DNA of 64,000 bases from JBHHUI01 sp965248775 (GTDB taxonomy: Bacteria; Chloroflexota; Anaerolineae; Anaerolineales; JBHHUI01). Below the pieces are notes generated by a model. The model had not been told where the DNA came from. It did no database searches and was given only the letters and a program-made list of their open reading frames with translations. The stretch spans positions 1,674,001 through 1,738,000 of the forward strand of contig OZ252150.1 of the NCBI GenBank assembly GCA_965248775.1, in the 5' to 3' direction. This document shows positions 1 to 8,852 of this stretch, one piece after another; the first letter of the stretch is position 1, and each line of letters starts with the position of its first letter. Position numbers and translations under genes: made by a program.

Positions 1-1
1 T

Positions 2-94
2 TCCAAACCTGGGGCGTATCGGGTAGAAGCCTATATTGATTTCAATGGAGCGCGGCGTGGTTGGATCTTTAGCAATCCGATCTATATTGTCTGA
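2..94 (+). CDS. C-terminal end of a truncated gene, possibly a PHP/CehA-type metallohydrolase
   Basis: An open frame enters from the left edge and ends at TGA 92-94. The last 30 residues include PGAYRVEAY and GWIFSNPIYIV. Such a tail (a beta strand, then an R-G-W-I-x-SNPIY ending) is common at the C-terminus of PHP/CehA-like metallohydrolases, but only the tail is visible, so the family call is tentative. The IS701-like element begins about 50 bases downstream, so no 3' operon partner can be seen. Confidence 0.35.
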   Translation, partial: SKPGAYRVEAYIDFNGARRGWIFSNPIYIV

Positions 95-778
95 TTCGCG
101 CTAATCATATCCAATAGCAATTGCTCCTCATTTTGAATTACCCTAAGCTCGACTTTGTACGTTTCAAGTAGCGTAACAAGCCATATTTAGCAGAGAATCG
201 AGCAATGCGCGCGGGACTTTTACGATATCGGGCTGCGACGGCGACATGGAAAAACCACTTGCCATCGGCCAGAGTTCACGCCGCACAGTTGCGATTGCAT
301 CAGAGAATGTTGGCAAAGGTTTGGCATACCAGGCAGCCGTTCGCACAGGGATTGGGTCATGCACATGCAACTTGTGAGCCGCCAGCGTGATCCAGGAAAA
401 CAGTCCTAGCAGCACCGGCGTGACGCGCGCGATGGCGGCATCGGACCACTGGCGCTGTGTCTCAACTCCGAGGTGGGCGCGCACTTCTTCGAACGTGACT
501 TCCAGCTGCCAGCGTTGTACGAACCAGGTGATGACCTGTACCGGGTCAGCCCAGCGGTCCGTGCACAGCAAAGCTTGCGGCTTGAATTTGTCCTCAGGGT
601 CGCGGATGAGAACCCAGCGCAGCGGCACAGTGGGCATCCCGCCGTGATACCAGACCGCTGTGCCGGCGGTGATTTCTACCGTGCGTTGTTTGTTGCTGTA
701 CCAGGCGACCGTGGTCTTCGTCCAAGCCGTTTCCGGGTCGTTCAGCCGGGCTTGCAATGTGGGTAAGCGGGCCCCCTT

Positions 779-810
779 CCAGTGACCCAGGCCCCACTGG
801 ACTGGGTGCG
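779..810. repeat. 32-bp interleaved palindrome inserted in the IS701 transposase
   Basis: On the minus strand the arms occur in the order ACCCAG, CCAGTG, CTGGGT, CACTGG, that is a, b, a', b'. Removing 32 bp restores the codons for WPR-KGAR in the transposase. The ACCCAGT/ACTGGGT core recurs in inserts at 27810, 28119, 57064, 57670 and 58071. Confidence 0.75.
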
Positions 811-1406
811 CCGTGGCCAGCCGAGCTGTTCGGGCTTGCGCGGCGGTGCCGGTTGATACAGGGCTGCTGCGTCCAGACGCAGACGTGTGACGACCGCCAC
901 CGGCTCGGAGAGCGACTGACAGGCATGCAGGAATTCCAGCGCGGCGTAGCTATTGTCGGCCACAAGCACCAACTTTCGGCTGGGCAACCAGCGGCGCAGC
1001 TGGAAGACCATTTGGCGCGCCCAGTCGAGTACCGTTTTATGAGCGCGCGCTTTGTCCGCATAATATCGCTGAGAAGGCGCCAACAGTGTAAACACTGGCA
1101 GCGCCCACACGCGTATCGCCCATGGAATGTGTACAAGCCACATCAGGCTGATCCAGCGCAAGCCGCTGGCCTTCACGAAGTGACCCCCGCTCGAACGCAC
1201 GGCGTCGCGATAGATGCCGCGCGCCTTGATACGACGACCCCAGCGACGTTCGATAGTTTCATCGATTCCAAACACCAAAGTCTCGTCACCGTAATCAAAG
1301 TGCTGCAAAAGCAACGCAAGCAACAATTGGCTCAACTTACGTGCCGACCAGGTCGCGCGATTGAGCACGTGGTGAAACTTCGCAAAATTACCGGCACTGC
1401 TCAGCC

Positions 1407-1432
1407 CCACACTTGCCGGGTACGGCAGTACT
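1407..1432. repeat. 26-bp palindromic insertion in the IS701 transposase
   Basis: The insert contains TGCC, GTAC, GGCA and GTAC in that order, which again gives interleaved complementary arms. Its ACTTGCCG and GGCAGTAC parts reappear in the IS3 inserts at 57801 and near 58193. Removal restores the frame around LRVTG-LSSAG. The exact ends are uncertain by one or two bases. Confidence 0.7.
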
Positions 1433-1737
1433 CGGTTACGCGCAGCGCAGCCGTCACCGTCCGCAAGTGCGGCGTCAGGATCGAACCGACCAGAAGCACC
1501 TGAGCTTTCCACCAAGTGCGCTTTTCGAACACTGTCGCGAAGGGCTTTAGCAAGTCTATAATGTCCGTGGGCAAGGTGAGCATTTTCCGACCTTTCTTGA
1601 TCCAAAGGTCAGCTTACCTTGCCTTTCTATTTATGAGAAATCAGTCCCCAAATGTACAAAGTCGAGCTAAGATGACATCAGACTAGGAATGTGAGACAAT
1701 TGATTTATGTTTGTTTTAACCCAAACGGAGGACTAGT

Positions 1738-1932
1738 ATGCCGATTCGCTTCGGTTCTACCGAGCTCATAATCATCCTTGTAATCGTCCTGATCTTATTC
1801 GGCGTTGGCCGAATTGGCCGCATTGGCGGTGAACTAGGCAAAGGTATTCGCGAATTCCGACGCGGAATAAGGGACACGGACATCAACGGCGAGAACAACG
1901 ACGAGAACAGTGACGAAGAGAGCGACTCTTAG
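1738..1932 (+). CDS. tatA: Sec-independent protein translocase TatA/E
   Basis: A 64-residue TatA/TatE-family subunit of the twin-arginine pathway, which oligomerises in the cytoplasmic membrane to let folded proteins through. The sequence shows the classic layout: a short N-terminus (MPIRFGSTEL), one transmembrane helix (residues 8-22, LIIILVIVLILFGVG), a hinge, an amphipathic helix (GGELGKGIREFRRGIRD) and an acidic Asn/Glu/Asp-rich tail. GGAGG at 1727-1731 is well placed before the ATG. No tatC is nearby. The stop overlaps the restored stop of the convergent protease gene. The IS701-like element ends about 70 bases upstream, so the promoter lies in or just beside that junction. Confidence 0.92.
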   Translation: MPIRFGSTELIIILVIVLILFGVGRIGRIGGELGKGIREFRRGIRDTDINGENNDENSDEESDS

Positions 1933-3112
1933 CTTTCGAATCGTTCCCCTTCATCACTCTTGTAACTACTCGAACGATCAGTCCCACGACGTCTATATTT
2001 CCTAGCAGAGGCTCCCTGTAAGTCTCGGCTGGTGATAAGTCCCAGCAGCCGACCCTGACGCACAACCGGCAGCGCAGGTAAGCGCGCTACGTGCAGCATC
2101 TGTTGGATTTCCCAGAGCGTGTCTCATCCATTGTGGCACGCGGGAACCGCGTTCGCATGGCATGGGCGACATGATCAAGCCCATGCTGGCGTAGAGCTTG
2201 CCGGCTCGCTTTTGCAGTCAGTAATCCAACCAACTTTCCAGCCACGATCACAGGCACAATCGGCTGTCGATCGAATACACCATCCGAAAGCACCTTCTCC
2301 AATGCGGCTGCCGGTGTCACTGTTTCAACACTCGTCGTGTCATCATCAATTATCGATTTGACCAACTGATCCCGCAATCGCATACGCTGATCAAACGAGG
2401 AGGCCTCCAGCCCCGAAGATACATATAAGAACACAGCCAACGCGGCCAGACTTGCATTTGCAGGGATTTCAAATGCCGGAAAACCAAAGATGGCGATTCC
2501 CCCCATGCCAAATGCAAGGGAACGTCCGATGATTGCGGTAATTTGAGATGCAGTGAGTGGCGAAATTAAGAGCGACAGAATACTGCGTACAATGCGACCA
2601 CCATCTAGTGGATAGACCGGCAACAGATTGAAAGCGAAAAGAGCGAAATTTGCGAGGGCGAGATAAACAAGCAGGCCGAGCGGTGTTGGGGTAAGAGCTA
2701 CTGCGAATATATCTGATGGATGGACGATCCATCCTGCGCATGTGAGAACCAACGTCAATCCACCTAAAATGAGTGCGATGCCTAGATTGGCAATCGGACC
2801 CGCTGCCGCAATTTTCAACTCGATGCGGGGGTCTTCAGGCAGTGTGCGGAGTTCGGCCAGACCTCCGATTGGCAACAGTGTAATGCGTCGGACAGGAATT
2901 CCGGCCGCGAGAGCTTGTTTGGTATGCGCAATTTCGTGGACGAGGACACCCGCGAATAGGGCAACCAGAGAGACAAGGGCAAAGACCGCGCTCCCAACTG
3001 AAGTGCCGTTCTTCCAGCCCAGCCAAGCTGCCAAAACCAGCATGACCAATAACAGGGCGTGTACATGAATTGCAACACCCTGTATATTCCCCACGCGATA
3101 TGACCACCGCAT
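1929..3112 (-). CDS. Site-2 protease (M50 family) with CBS domains, frameshifted near its 3' end
   Basis: Intramembrane zinc metalloprotease with several transmembrane segments. The HExxH motif is HEIAH at residues 59-63 and the second metal site is LDGGR near residue 170. After the membrane part come two CBS-type segments (about residues 250-340). In the current frame the protein stops at 2087 with an atypical end after MDET. In the next frame the second CBS segment continues as LWEIQQMLHVARLPALPVV and then LLGLITSRDLQG, ending at TAA 1929-1931. I therefore place a one-base-type frameshift at about 2118-2124, either a real mutation or a sequence error. The start at 3112 gives the usual family N-terminus. 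The minus-strand -10 box at 3121-3126 is so close that the mRNA may be leaderless. Confidence 0.85.
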
Positions 3113-3120
3113 CGAGCGAG

Positions 3121-3129
3121 ATTATAGCA
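3121..3129 (-). promoter_or_regulatory. Extended -10 promoter of the M50 protease gene
   Basis: The minus strand reads TGCTATAAT, a perfect -10 hexamer with the TGn extension. The expected start of transcription (about 3114-3115) falls two or three bases before the ATG at 3112-3110, suggesting a leaderless transcript. The same nonamer recurs at 4165, 5648, 14179 and 50939. Confidence 0.55.
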
Positions 3130-3194
3130 TTCGGACAATTCCCGCGCCCAACGGACAACCTGCGTCTACCCAATAACGCAGAGTCGGTCAGCAA

Positions 3195-4157
3195 CTAAAG
3201 TGTGTTTTCTGTTGCCAGAACCAGTGCGCCGAGAAGGCCGACATCCTTCTCAAGAGCCGCCGTCACAACCGGACAATGATACTCCGGAATGATTAATTCA
3301 AGCTTGAAGGTGGTCCGAATTGGTTTGAGAATCGCCTCTCCGGCTCCGATGACACCGCCACCCAGGATAATGACCCCGGGGTTGAAGCTATGCGCAAACC
3401 CGGCCAACGCCCGGCCAATCGCCCAGCCTGCAGTCGCCAGAACCTCTAAGGCGAGTTGATCGTCCGACTTCGCAGCTTGCCCTACATGTGCAGCAGTGAT
3501 TTCATTATCGTCCCCATCAACCAATTCAATTATTTGAGATTTCGCTCCTGCAGAAATATGTTCTCGTGCTAGGCGGGCAATCGCTGGCCCGGCCGCAACT
3601 GCTTCCAAATGTCCGTGTTGTCCGCATCCGCACAGCGGCCCGCCTTCCATGACGGAGACATGCCCAAGCTCTGCCGCCAACCCGGCGTTGCCAGTGAGCA
3701 GCCGTCCCCCAGTGATGACCCCGCCACCAATACCTGTACTTATTGTCAGATAGAGTAAATCGGTATGGCCCCGGCCAGCTCCGAACCGCCATTCCGCCAG
3801 CGCCGCTAAATTGGCGTCATTTCCCAAATACACAGGACAACCAAGGACGGCCTGCAGTTCCTGTGCAAGGGGGAAGTTATCCAGTCCGGGAAGATTTGGC
3901 GCCTGCAGAATGATCCCGGGCTGTGGATTGAGCGGCCCTGGTGCACCGAGCCCAATAGCAAGAATATTCTCATGCCAAACTTTTCGAATGGCATCTGTGA
4001 TAGCGGCCACCAATTTCTGGCTGTTTCCAGCCGCAGGAGAGGCGCTCTCAACCCGTGCGATCTGCTCGCCTGCGCGTGTATAGGCTGCAGCGCGGACGAG
4101 TGTGCCACCAAGGTCTACGGTGACAAAGATGTCCGTGGAAACGTTAATTTCACTCAA
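3195..4157 (-). CDS. ROK-family sugar kinase, probably glucokinase
   Basis: A 320-residue ROK protein that would phosphorylate glucose or a related hexose with ATP in the cytoplasm. Visible motifs: the phosphate-binding VDLGGT at residues 14-19, YLGNDANLAALAEW with the catalytic Asp, the ISTGIGGG loop, and the ROK zinc site PLCGCGQHGHLEA (usually CGCGxxGCxE; one expected Cys is His here). The C-terminal GVIILGGGVIG belongs to the adenosine-binding region. No DNA-binding N-terminus is present, so this is a kinase rather than a ROK repressor. The gene diverges from scpB with a very short gap. Glucokinase is the likeliest activity, but N-acetylglucosamine or fructose kinases share these motifs. 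Confidence 0.85.
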   Translation of the reverse strand: MSEINVSTDIFVTVDLGGTLVRAAAYTRAGEQIARVESASPAAGNSQKLVAAITDAIRKVWHENILAIGLGAPGPLNPQPGIILQAPNLPGLDNFPLAQELQAVLGCPVYLGNDANLAALAEWRFGAGRGHTDLLYLTISTGIGGGVITGGRLLTGNAGLAAELGHVSVMEGGPLCGCGQHGHLEAVAAGPAIARLAREHISAGAKSQIIELVDGDDNEITAAHVGQAAKSDDQLALEVLATAGWAIGRALAGFAHSFNPGVIILGGGVIGAGEAILKPIRTTFKLELIIPEYHCPVVTAALEKDVGLLGALVLATENTL

Positions 4158-4164
4158 TGGGCTA

Positions 4165-4173
4165 TGCTATAAT
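4165..4173 (+). promoter_or_regulatory. Extended -10 promoter for scpB
   Basis: TGCTATAAT on the plus strand predicts transcription starting near 4180. That argues for the ATG at 4242 as the scpB start rather than the TTG at 4182. Confidence 0.55.
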
Positions 4174-4241
4174 CCGATTTCTTGACGAGGTTGCCGGATT
4201 ATAGCAGTCTGAATCCTCCCCGCAGCAACCTCGAAATTCTC

Positions 4242-4838
4242 ATGGCCCAAAACAACCACAAAGAACCAACTCCCGAATTGGCTCAATCCGTGCTGTCACT
4301 CGAAAGCCAAATCGAGGGCTTGCTATTCGTTGCCGATGGTCCCACGCCCATAAGTCAAATAGGCATCGCGCTCGGAGTTACACCGAAACGCATCCGCGCT
4401 GCGCTCGATAACCTCGAAGAAGAATATCAGAATCGCGGCTTACGACTGCAACGCCACAAAGACGAAGTTCAACTCACCACTGCACCTGAGATGTCTGCAT
4501 TTGTTGAAACGTTCCTTGGACTCGAATCGCTGCAACGTCTCACAAAATCCGCTTTGGAAGTACTTGCGATCATCGCTTATCAACAGCCCGTGACACGCCC
4601 GCAAATTGACACCGTACGCGGGGTCAACTCAGATAGCGTCATCAAACGTCTGCATTCTCGGGGGTTAATTGCTGAGGTGGGACGCACCGATGGACCGGGA
4701 CGCCCAATCCTTTACGGAACCACGCCTGAATTTATGCAACACTTCGGACTGAATTCGCTCAAAGAACTCCCCCCATTGGAGGGTGACGGCGAGGAAGATG
4801 AGGGATCTTCCCAAGAAGACCTGATTGCCGAAGATTAA
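4242..4838 (+). CDS. scpB: Segregation and condensation protein B (ScpB)
   Basis: ScpB is the winged-helix kleisin-interacting subunit of the SMC-ScpA-ScpB condensin that organises the chromosome. From the ATG at 4242 the protein is 198 residues. It shows the family start LESQIEGLLFVADGPTPI, then ALEVLAIIAYQQPVTRPQI and the very typical RGVNSDSVIKRLHSRGLI, EVGRTDGPGRPILYGTT and FMQHFGLNSLKELPPL. A Glu/Asp-rich tail follows. A longer reading from TTG 4182 adds 20 residues but would begin almost at the predicted transcription start. scpA is not in the window. The last four bases overlap the end of the convergent rluB gene, so the two transcripts must overlap. Confidence 0.93.
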   Translation: MAQNNHKEPTPELAQSVLSLESQIEGLLFVADGPTPISQIGIALGVTPKRIRAALDNLEEEYQNRGLRLQRHKDEVQLTTAPEMSAFVETFLGLESLQRLTKSALEVLAIIAYQQPVTRPQIDTVRGVNSDSVIKRLHSRGLIAEVGRTDGPGRPILYGTTPEFMQHFGLNSLKELPPLEGDGEEDEGSSQEDLIAED

Positions 4839-5590
4839 CGCCTGCGACGTCTGTTTTGTCGCGATCGAGGTTTTTGACCAGGCTTCTGTTTTAGTTTTTG
4901 AATTTCCGCTGCAGTTAGATGGCGCCATTCGCCGGGTGCTAATTTCGAAAGTCGCAGACTTCCAATCCGAGTGCGCCGCAGCCGTTTGACGCGCATGCCG
5001 AGCGTCTCTGCAATTCTGCGAATCTGTCGCTTCTGCCCTTCTCGCATGACGACTTGTAGATAAGTACCCGAGGCCGCTTTCCGATTAAAGCGCACCTTTG
5101 AAGGGGCTGTACGTTTGCCATCGTCGAGTACGACCCCGCGCCGCCAAATTTGCAATTGTGTATCTTTCGGATAGCCGTTTAGCAGGACTTCATATTCGTT
5201 CTCATGTCCATAGCGAGGGTGTGTGATTTGTTGGGCGAGCTCGCCATCGTTGGTCAGCAGGATGAGCCCTTCACTATCAAGGTCAAGCCTGCCAACCGGG
5301 TAAATACGTTCCGGAATGTCAACAAGATCGCGAACAGTGGCTCGCTCACCCTGTGGCTTAAGCGAAGAGACAACGCCGCGTGGTTTGTTTAACATGATAT
5401 AGACACGCGCATCAATATGAATCGGCTCACCGTCAAAAGAGATGCGATCTGAAACCGGATCTGCGCTTTCGCCGAGGGTTGCAACCCGACCGTTGACGCG
5501 GACACGACCAGCGGAGATGAATTCTTCGCAAGCGCGGCGCGAGCCTGCACCTGCGGAAGCAAGAATTTTTTGCAGGCGTTGAACACTCAT
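4835..5590 (-). CDS. rluB: rRNA pseudouridine synthase, RsuA/RluB family
   Basis: A 251-residue enzyme that isomerises a specific uridine in rRNA to pseudouridine, most likely in 23S rRNA as for RluB. The N-terminal S4 RNA-binding domain covers residues 3-50 (VQRLQKILASAGAGSRRACE). The catalytic motif is GRLDLDSEGLILLTNDG with the nucleophile Asp at about residue 103. The later EGQKRQIRRIAETLG and VKRLRRTRIG are also family hallmarks. The tail is strongly basic (last 20 residues mostly K, R and Q), probably for RNA contact. Pairing with scpB is common in many genomes, usually in the same direction; here they converge. Confidence 0.9.
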   Translation of the reverse strand: MSVQRLQKILASAGAGSRRACEEFISAGRVRVNGRVATLGESADPVSDRISFDGEPIHIDARVYIMLNKPRGVVSSLKPQGERATVRDLVDIPERIYPVGRLDLDSEGLILLTNDGELAQQITHPRYGHENEYEVLLNGYPKDTQLQIWRRGVVLDDGKRTAPSKVRFNRKAASGTYLQVVMREGQKRQIRRIAETLGMRVKRLRRTRIGSLRLSKLAPGEWRHLTAAEIQKLKQKPGQKPRSRQNRRRRR

Positions 5591-5639
5591 TATTCTGTGA
5601 TCTGAAGGTGAGGAATGTCTATTTTCCCGGAGCGCGCGG

Positions 5640-5648
5640 ATTATAGCA
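5640..5648 (-). promoter_or_regulatory. Extended -10 promoter for rluB
   Basis: The minus strand reads TGCTATAAT. The predicted start of transcription near 5633 leaves a leader of about 43 bases before the ATG at 5590. Confidence 0.55.
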
Positions 5649-5822
5649 CGGGGACAATTTCCAACTATCTATTGTAGAATCGATATTCGACATTTGAGTC
5701 GCAATGAATGATGAAATATCAACGAAATCAATCTTATACGCGCACCCGCCTGCATACTCCCGACGAGTGCTTCGTCTTCTCTTGTTCCATTCGAATTGTC
5801 ACTCTCGATAAAGTCAGTCTAG

Positions 5823-7408
5823 CAGTTTGTCGGAGAGCAACCTGAGATAGCGAAATCGGTGATAATCTACGGGCATGGCTAGAAAATTCAAGAAACCCAA
5901 TTACGAAGTGATGCTCAAACAGACAATCAGTCTGGAAGAAGCCCTGCCATCCAATCATTTGGCACGATTTGTGGTGGATGTTATCGCCCAGTTGGATTTG
6001 GGTATGATCTATGCACAATATGCACCGACGGGTGGTCAACCTATTGCGCCAGAGATCCTGTTGGGATTGCTCTTCTATGGTTATGCCAACGGGGTGTTCA
6101 GTTCTCGTAAGATTGAGAAAGCCACCTATGAGAGTATCCCATTCCGCTATATTGCCAGTGGGCTGCATCCTGACCACGACACAATTGCCAACTTTCGCAA
6201 AACCTTTCTGGCTGAGATCCAAGAGTTATTTGTGCAGATCTTGCTCCTGGCCCAAGTTGCTGAGGTGCTGAAGTTGGGTAATATCAGTCTGGATGGTAGC
6301 AAGGTGCATGCTGATGCATCCAAGAGCAAAGCGGTCAGTTACAAGCGTCTGATAAAACTAGAGACCCAACTGCGCCAGGAAGTGAACAAACTCTTCGAAC
6401 TCGGTGAGCAAGCTGATCAGGGTGATCTCCAGTTGCCGGAAGGGCTCGTCATTGAAGACGAAATTGCCATTCGCAAGAAACGTTTGGCAAATCTGGCAGA
6501 AGCCAAAGCCGTCTTAGAAGCCCGTGCGCAGGAACGATATGAAGCCGAGAGGGCTGAATACGAAGCCAAACAGCGTGAGCGGGAAGAAAAGTCTCGCAAA
6601 ACTGGGCATAAACCCCGAGGTCGCAAACCGAAACCACCGCAGCCGGGACCACGGGACAAAGATCAGTACAACTTCACTGATCCGGACTCTCGCATCATGA
6701 AAAACAGCACCAATAATGGCTTCGACCAGCATTACAACGTTCAAGTTGCTGTGGAGCAGGAGAGCCTCTTGATTGTGGCGCCTTCACTTTCGAACCATCC
6801 GAATGACAAAAAAGAAGCTGAGCCAACCCTGGATGCCATCTCTCCAAAAGTAGGCAAACCAAAGGCTGCCGCTTTGGATTATGGATATTTCAGCAAAGCG
6901 AACATCGCAGCACTTGAGAAGCTTGGCATTGATCCTTACATTGCTACCGGTCGCGAACCTCACCACAAAAGCTGGCGTACCTTCTTTGAACAAATGCCTG
7001 CTCCGCCACCGGAAGATGCCAGTCCGAAAGTCAAGATGGCTTACAAACTACAAACCGAAATCGGCAAAGCCAGCTACCGTTTACGCAAATGCACAGTGGA
7101 ACCCGTCATTGGTATCATCAAGGAAGTCCTGGGCTTCCGCCAGTTTTCTCTGCGCGGCCTGCTGGCAGCAGCCGGGGAATGGTGTCTGGTCTGCCTAGCG
7201 TTCAACCTCAAACGCATGCACACCCTCTACCAAGCAAAGGGTGTGCTTTAGCCGGGGCTGCTTTGGCGCGCCTGCTACTCGCTGAGAGAAGGTGGTTTGC
7301 CCTCCATGAAATGCACACTGTTTTACGCTTGTTTTGTCGCAATCAACTGCTCATTTTGCCCTGTAGGGCTATTCATGTTGTAAAAGTACTTGTCTCTCCG
7401 ACAAACTG
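5823..7408 (+). mobile_element. IS1182-family element, copy 1
   Basis: A 1586-bp element bounded by the perfect 15-bp inverted repeat CAGTTTGTCGGAGAG (5823-5837 and 7394-7408). CTAG flanks both ends (5819-5822 and 7409-7412). Near-identical copies lie at 12039-13624 and 34261-35846, each also between CTAG tetranucleotides. This copy sits between rluB and cmk and separates cmk from whatever promoter lay upstream. The recognised differences between copies are a handful of single bases, so transposition was recent. Confidence 0.93.
5875..7251 (+). CDS. IS1182-family transposase, copy 1
   Basis: A 458-residue DDE transposase. The N-terminal domain (LEEALPSNHLARFVVDVI; APEILLGLLFYGYANGVFSSRKIE) is the DUF772-type region typical of IS1182. 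The first catalytic Asp is likely in ISLDGSKVHADASKSKA, the second in AAALDYGYFSKANI, and the Glu in the conserved C-terminal IGIIKEVLGFRQFSLRG part. A Lys/Arg/Glu-rich coiled insert (residues about 195-265) separates the first two. Compared with copies 2 and 3, residue AEIQELF replaces AAIQELF and the protein ends GVL rather than GLL. The frame is intact, so the element may be active. Confidence 0.92.
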   Translation: MARKFKKPNYEVMLKQTISLEEALPSNHLARFVVDVIAQLDLGMIYAQYAPTGGQPIAPEILLGLLFYGYANGVFSSRKIEKATYESIPFRYIASGLHPDHDTIANFRKTFLAEIQELFVQILLLAQVAEVLKLGNISLDGSKVHADASKSKAVSYKRLIKLETQLRQEVNKLFELGEQADQGDLQLPEGLVIEDEIAIRKKRLANLAEAKAVLEARAQERYEAERAEYEAKQREREEKSRKTGHKPRGRKPKPPQPGPRDKDQYNFTDPDSRIMKNSTNNGFDQHYNVQVAVEQESLLIVAPSLSNHPNDKKEAEPTLDAISPKVGKPKAAALDYGYFSKANIAALEKLGIDPYIATGREPHHKSWRTFFEQMPAPPPEDASPKVKMAYKLQTEIGKASYRLRKCTVEPVIGIIKEVLGFRQFSLRGLLAAAGEWCLVCLAFNLKRMHTLYQAKGVL

Positions 7409-7456
7409 CTAGTAAACAAATCATTATCTAAAAATCATCCTTTGCCTGTGCAATAA

Positions 7457-8158
7457 ATGTCAAACATTCAGCCAAAACAAGATTCGATAACAATTGATGG
7501 TCCGGCTTCTTCTGGAAAAAGTACAATCGGACACCGATTAGCAAAACAGCTCGGGTTCTTGTATTTTGATACCGGCTGCATGTACCGTGCTGTAACTGCT
7601 GTTGGGATCAGACGCATCATTGATATCCATTCTGAAAATGCCGTGACAAAACTGGCCCGCGATATAAAAATCGAAGTGTTGCCAGCGACCGAGGACGACG
7701 GTCGTCAGTACACTGTCCTGGTAGATAATGAAGATGTAACCTGGGCTCTGCGGGACGAAGAAGTCGACGCGAACGTATCCATCGTTGCAGCCTATCCGGA
7801 GGTGCGGCGGATACTCACGGATCACATGCGCCAGATCGGGAATCGTGGTCGCACTGTGATGGTTGGGCGCGATATCGGTACAGTTGTTATGCCTGAAGCA
7901 AAGTTGAAAGTGTACCTCGACGCCTCGAATGAAGAGCGTGCCCGACGCCGACATCAGGAGAATTTAGATCGTGGTGTTTCAAGCATTTATGCAGTTGTAC
8001 TCACAAGCATCGAAGAACGGGATCGGATTGACAAAGCGCGTGAAACCGCACCCCTCCGAGCCGCTGCGGATGCCCATACCATCGATACAACCGGAATATC
8101 TGCCGATGATGTGCTAAAAAAAATAACTGCCTTGATAACTGCAGTTTCGCATTATTAA
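7457..8158 (+). CDS. cmk: Cytidylate kinase
   Basis: A 233-residue (d)CMP kinase making (d)CDP from (d)CMP and ATP. The P-loop is GPASSGKST at residues 14-22. It is followed by FLYFDTGCMYRAVT, the CMP-binding element, and later by VMVGRDIGTVVMPEA, the substrate loop, and RARRRHQENLDRG, the lid. The first gene of a co-directional run: cmk, three acyltransferases and a radical SAM protein. The cmk-plsC pairing is common in Gram-positive and related bacteria. The IS1182 copy ends 48 bases upstream, so expression may depend on a promoter in or near the IS. Confidence 0.93.
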   Translation: MSNIQPKQDSITIDGPASSGKSTIGHRLAKQLGFLYFDTGCMYRAVTAVGIRRIIDIHSENAVTKLARDIKIEVLPATEDDGRQYTVLVDNEDVTWALRDEEVDANVSIVAAYPEVRRILTDHMRQIGNRGRTVMVGRDIGTVVMPEAKLKVYLDASNEERARRRHQENLDRGVSSIYAVVLTSIEERDRIDKARETAPLRAAADAHTIDTTGISADDVLKKITALITAVSHY

Positions 8159-8171
8159 TGTAAGACCGGAA

Positions 8172-8852
8172 ATGTGCATGAGTAACAAACTTATCAATCG
8201 ACCTCGACGCATTCGGCTCTTCCGATTTTTCGGGCGACCAACCTTTCGAAACCTATATCGAATTCTATCCAAGCCGAAAGTAGAAGGTATAGAGAACGTC
8301 CCGAAGGAAGGCCCCTACCTCATCACATCAAACCATCTTGCATTCACCGATCCACCGCTCTTGCTCGCTTTTTGGCCCATACCCGTAGAAGCACTTGGGG
8401 CCGCAAATATGATGAGGCGTCACATCTTTGGATGGATTATGCGCAGCTACGGAGCTTATGCGGTACAACGCGACTCCTTTGATAGAAGTGTCGTAAGAAT
8501 TGCTCTCACCATTCTGCAGAATGGTCGCCCTTTATTCATTGCGCCTGAAGGCTCGCGGAGTCCGACGGGGATGAAACCTGCACAGCCGGGGGCAGCATAC
8601 TTGGCTGTGAAGGCGTCTGTCCCCATTGTTCCGGTCGGAATGATAGGAACAGAGCAAATGATTGCCGCATTACGACGAGGGTATCGTGCACCCATCACTA
8701 TGCGGATAGGAAAACCCTACCAACTGCCGGACATCCCTCCGCATGGCAAGGAACGACACAAAATCCTGGAAAATCACACGAACGAAATCATGGGCCGCAT
8801 AGCGGCACTGCTCCCCAGTGAGTATCACGGCGTTTATGCAGCCCACATCTAA
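8172..8852 (+). CDS. 1-acyl-sn-glycerol-3-phosphate acyltransferase (PlsC), first of three
   Basis: A 226-residue PlsC/LPLAT-family enzyme expected to acylate lysophosphatidic acid at the membrane. The catalytic block SNHLAFTDPPLL (NHx4D) lies near residues 49-60, and the glycerophosphate-binding block APEGSRSPTG lies near residue 125, followed by VPIVPVGMIGTE. It is 13 bases downstream of cmk. An ATG at 8178 is a possible alternative start. Its last 17 bases overlap the probable start of the next plsC-like gene. The three tandem copies differ a good deal in sequence, so they are old paralogs and may use different acyl donors or acceptors. Confidence 0.9.
   Translation: MCMSNKLINRPRRIRLFRFFGRPTFRNLYRILSKPKVEGIENVPKEGPYLITSNHLAFTDPPLLLAFWPIPVEALGAANMMRRHIFGWIMRSYGAYAVQRDSFDRSVVRIALTILQNGRPLFIAPEGSRSPTGMKPAQPGAAYLAVKASVPIVPVGMIGTEQMIAALRRGYRAPITMRIGKPYQLPDIPPHGKERHKILENHTNEIMGRIAALLPSEYHGVYAAHI

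Larger units (their letters stand above)
164..1583 (-). pseudogene. DDE_5-type (IS701-like) transposase broken by two palindromic insertions
   Basis: Three frames carry consecutive parts of one transposase. The N-terminus starts at 1583 (MLTLPTDIIDLLKPF), the middle holds the DDE core (FGIDETIERRWGRRIKARG; LVLVADNSYAALEF) and the C-terminus ends at 164. The first frame shift lies at a 26-bp insert (1407-1432) and the second at a 32-bp insert (779-810). Both are 2 modulo 3. Removing them joins the frames as ...LRVTGLSSAGNF... and ...GWPRKGARLPTLQ..., giving a 453-codon protein, a normal size for this family. The gene is therefore inactive now but otherwise well preserved. The family name rests on the DETIERRxGRxIKxxGxYRD motif. 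Confidence 0.8.
146..1668 (-). mobile_element. IS701-like insertion sequence, decayed
   Basis: A 15-bp perfect inverted repeat bounds the element: AGCTCGACTTTGTAC at 146-160 and its complement at 1654-1668. CTAA lies at both junctions (143-146 and 1667-1670), fitting the 4-bp YTAR-type target duplication I recall for IS701 elements. The only gene is a DDE transposase broken in two places by short palindromic insertions (1407-1432 and 779-810). Without those 58 bp the element would be about 1.46 kb with an intact transposase. Confidence 0.75.

Noticed and set aside
5708..7455. A small gene (about 58 codons) split by IS1182 copy 1 and ending just before cmk
   Set aside because: The joined frame is open, but it has no ribosome site and unremarkable composition. 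It is more likely the old cmk leader.
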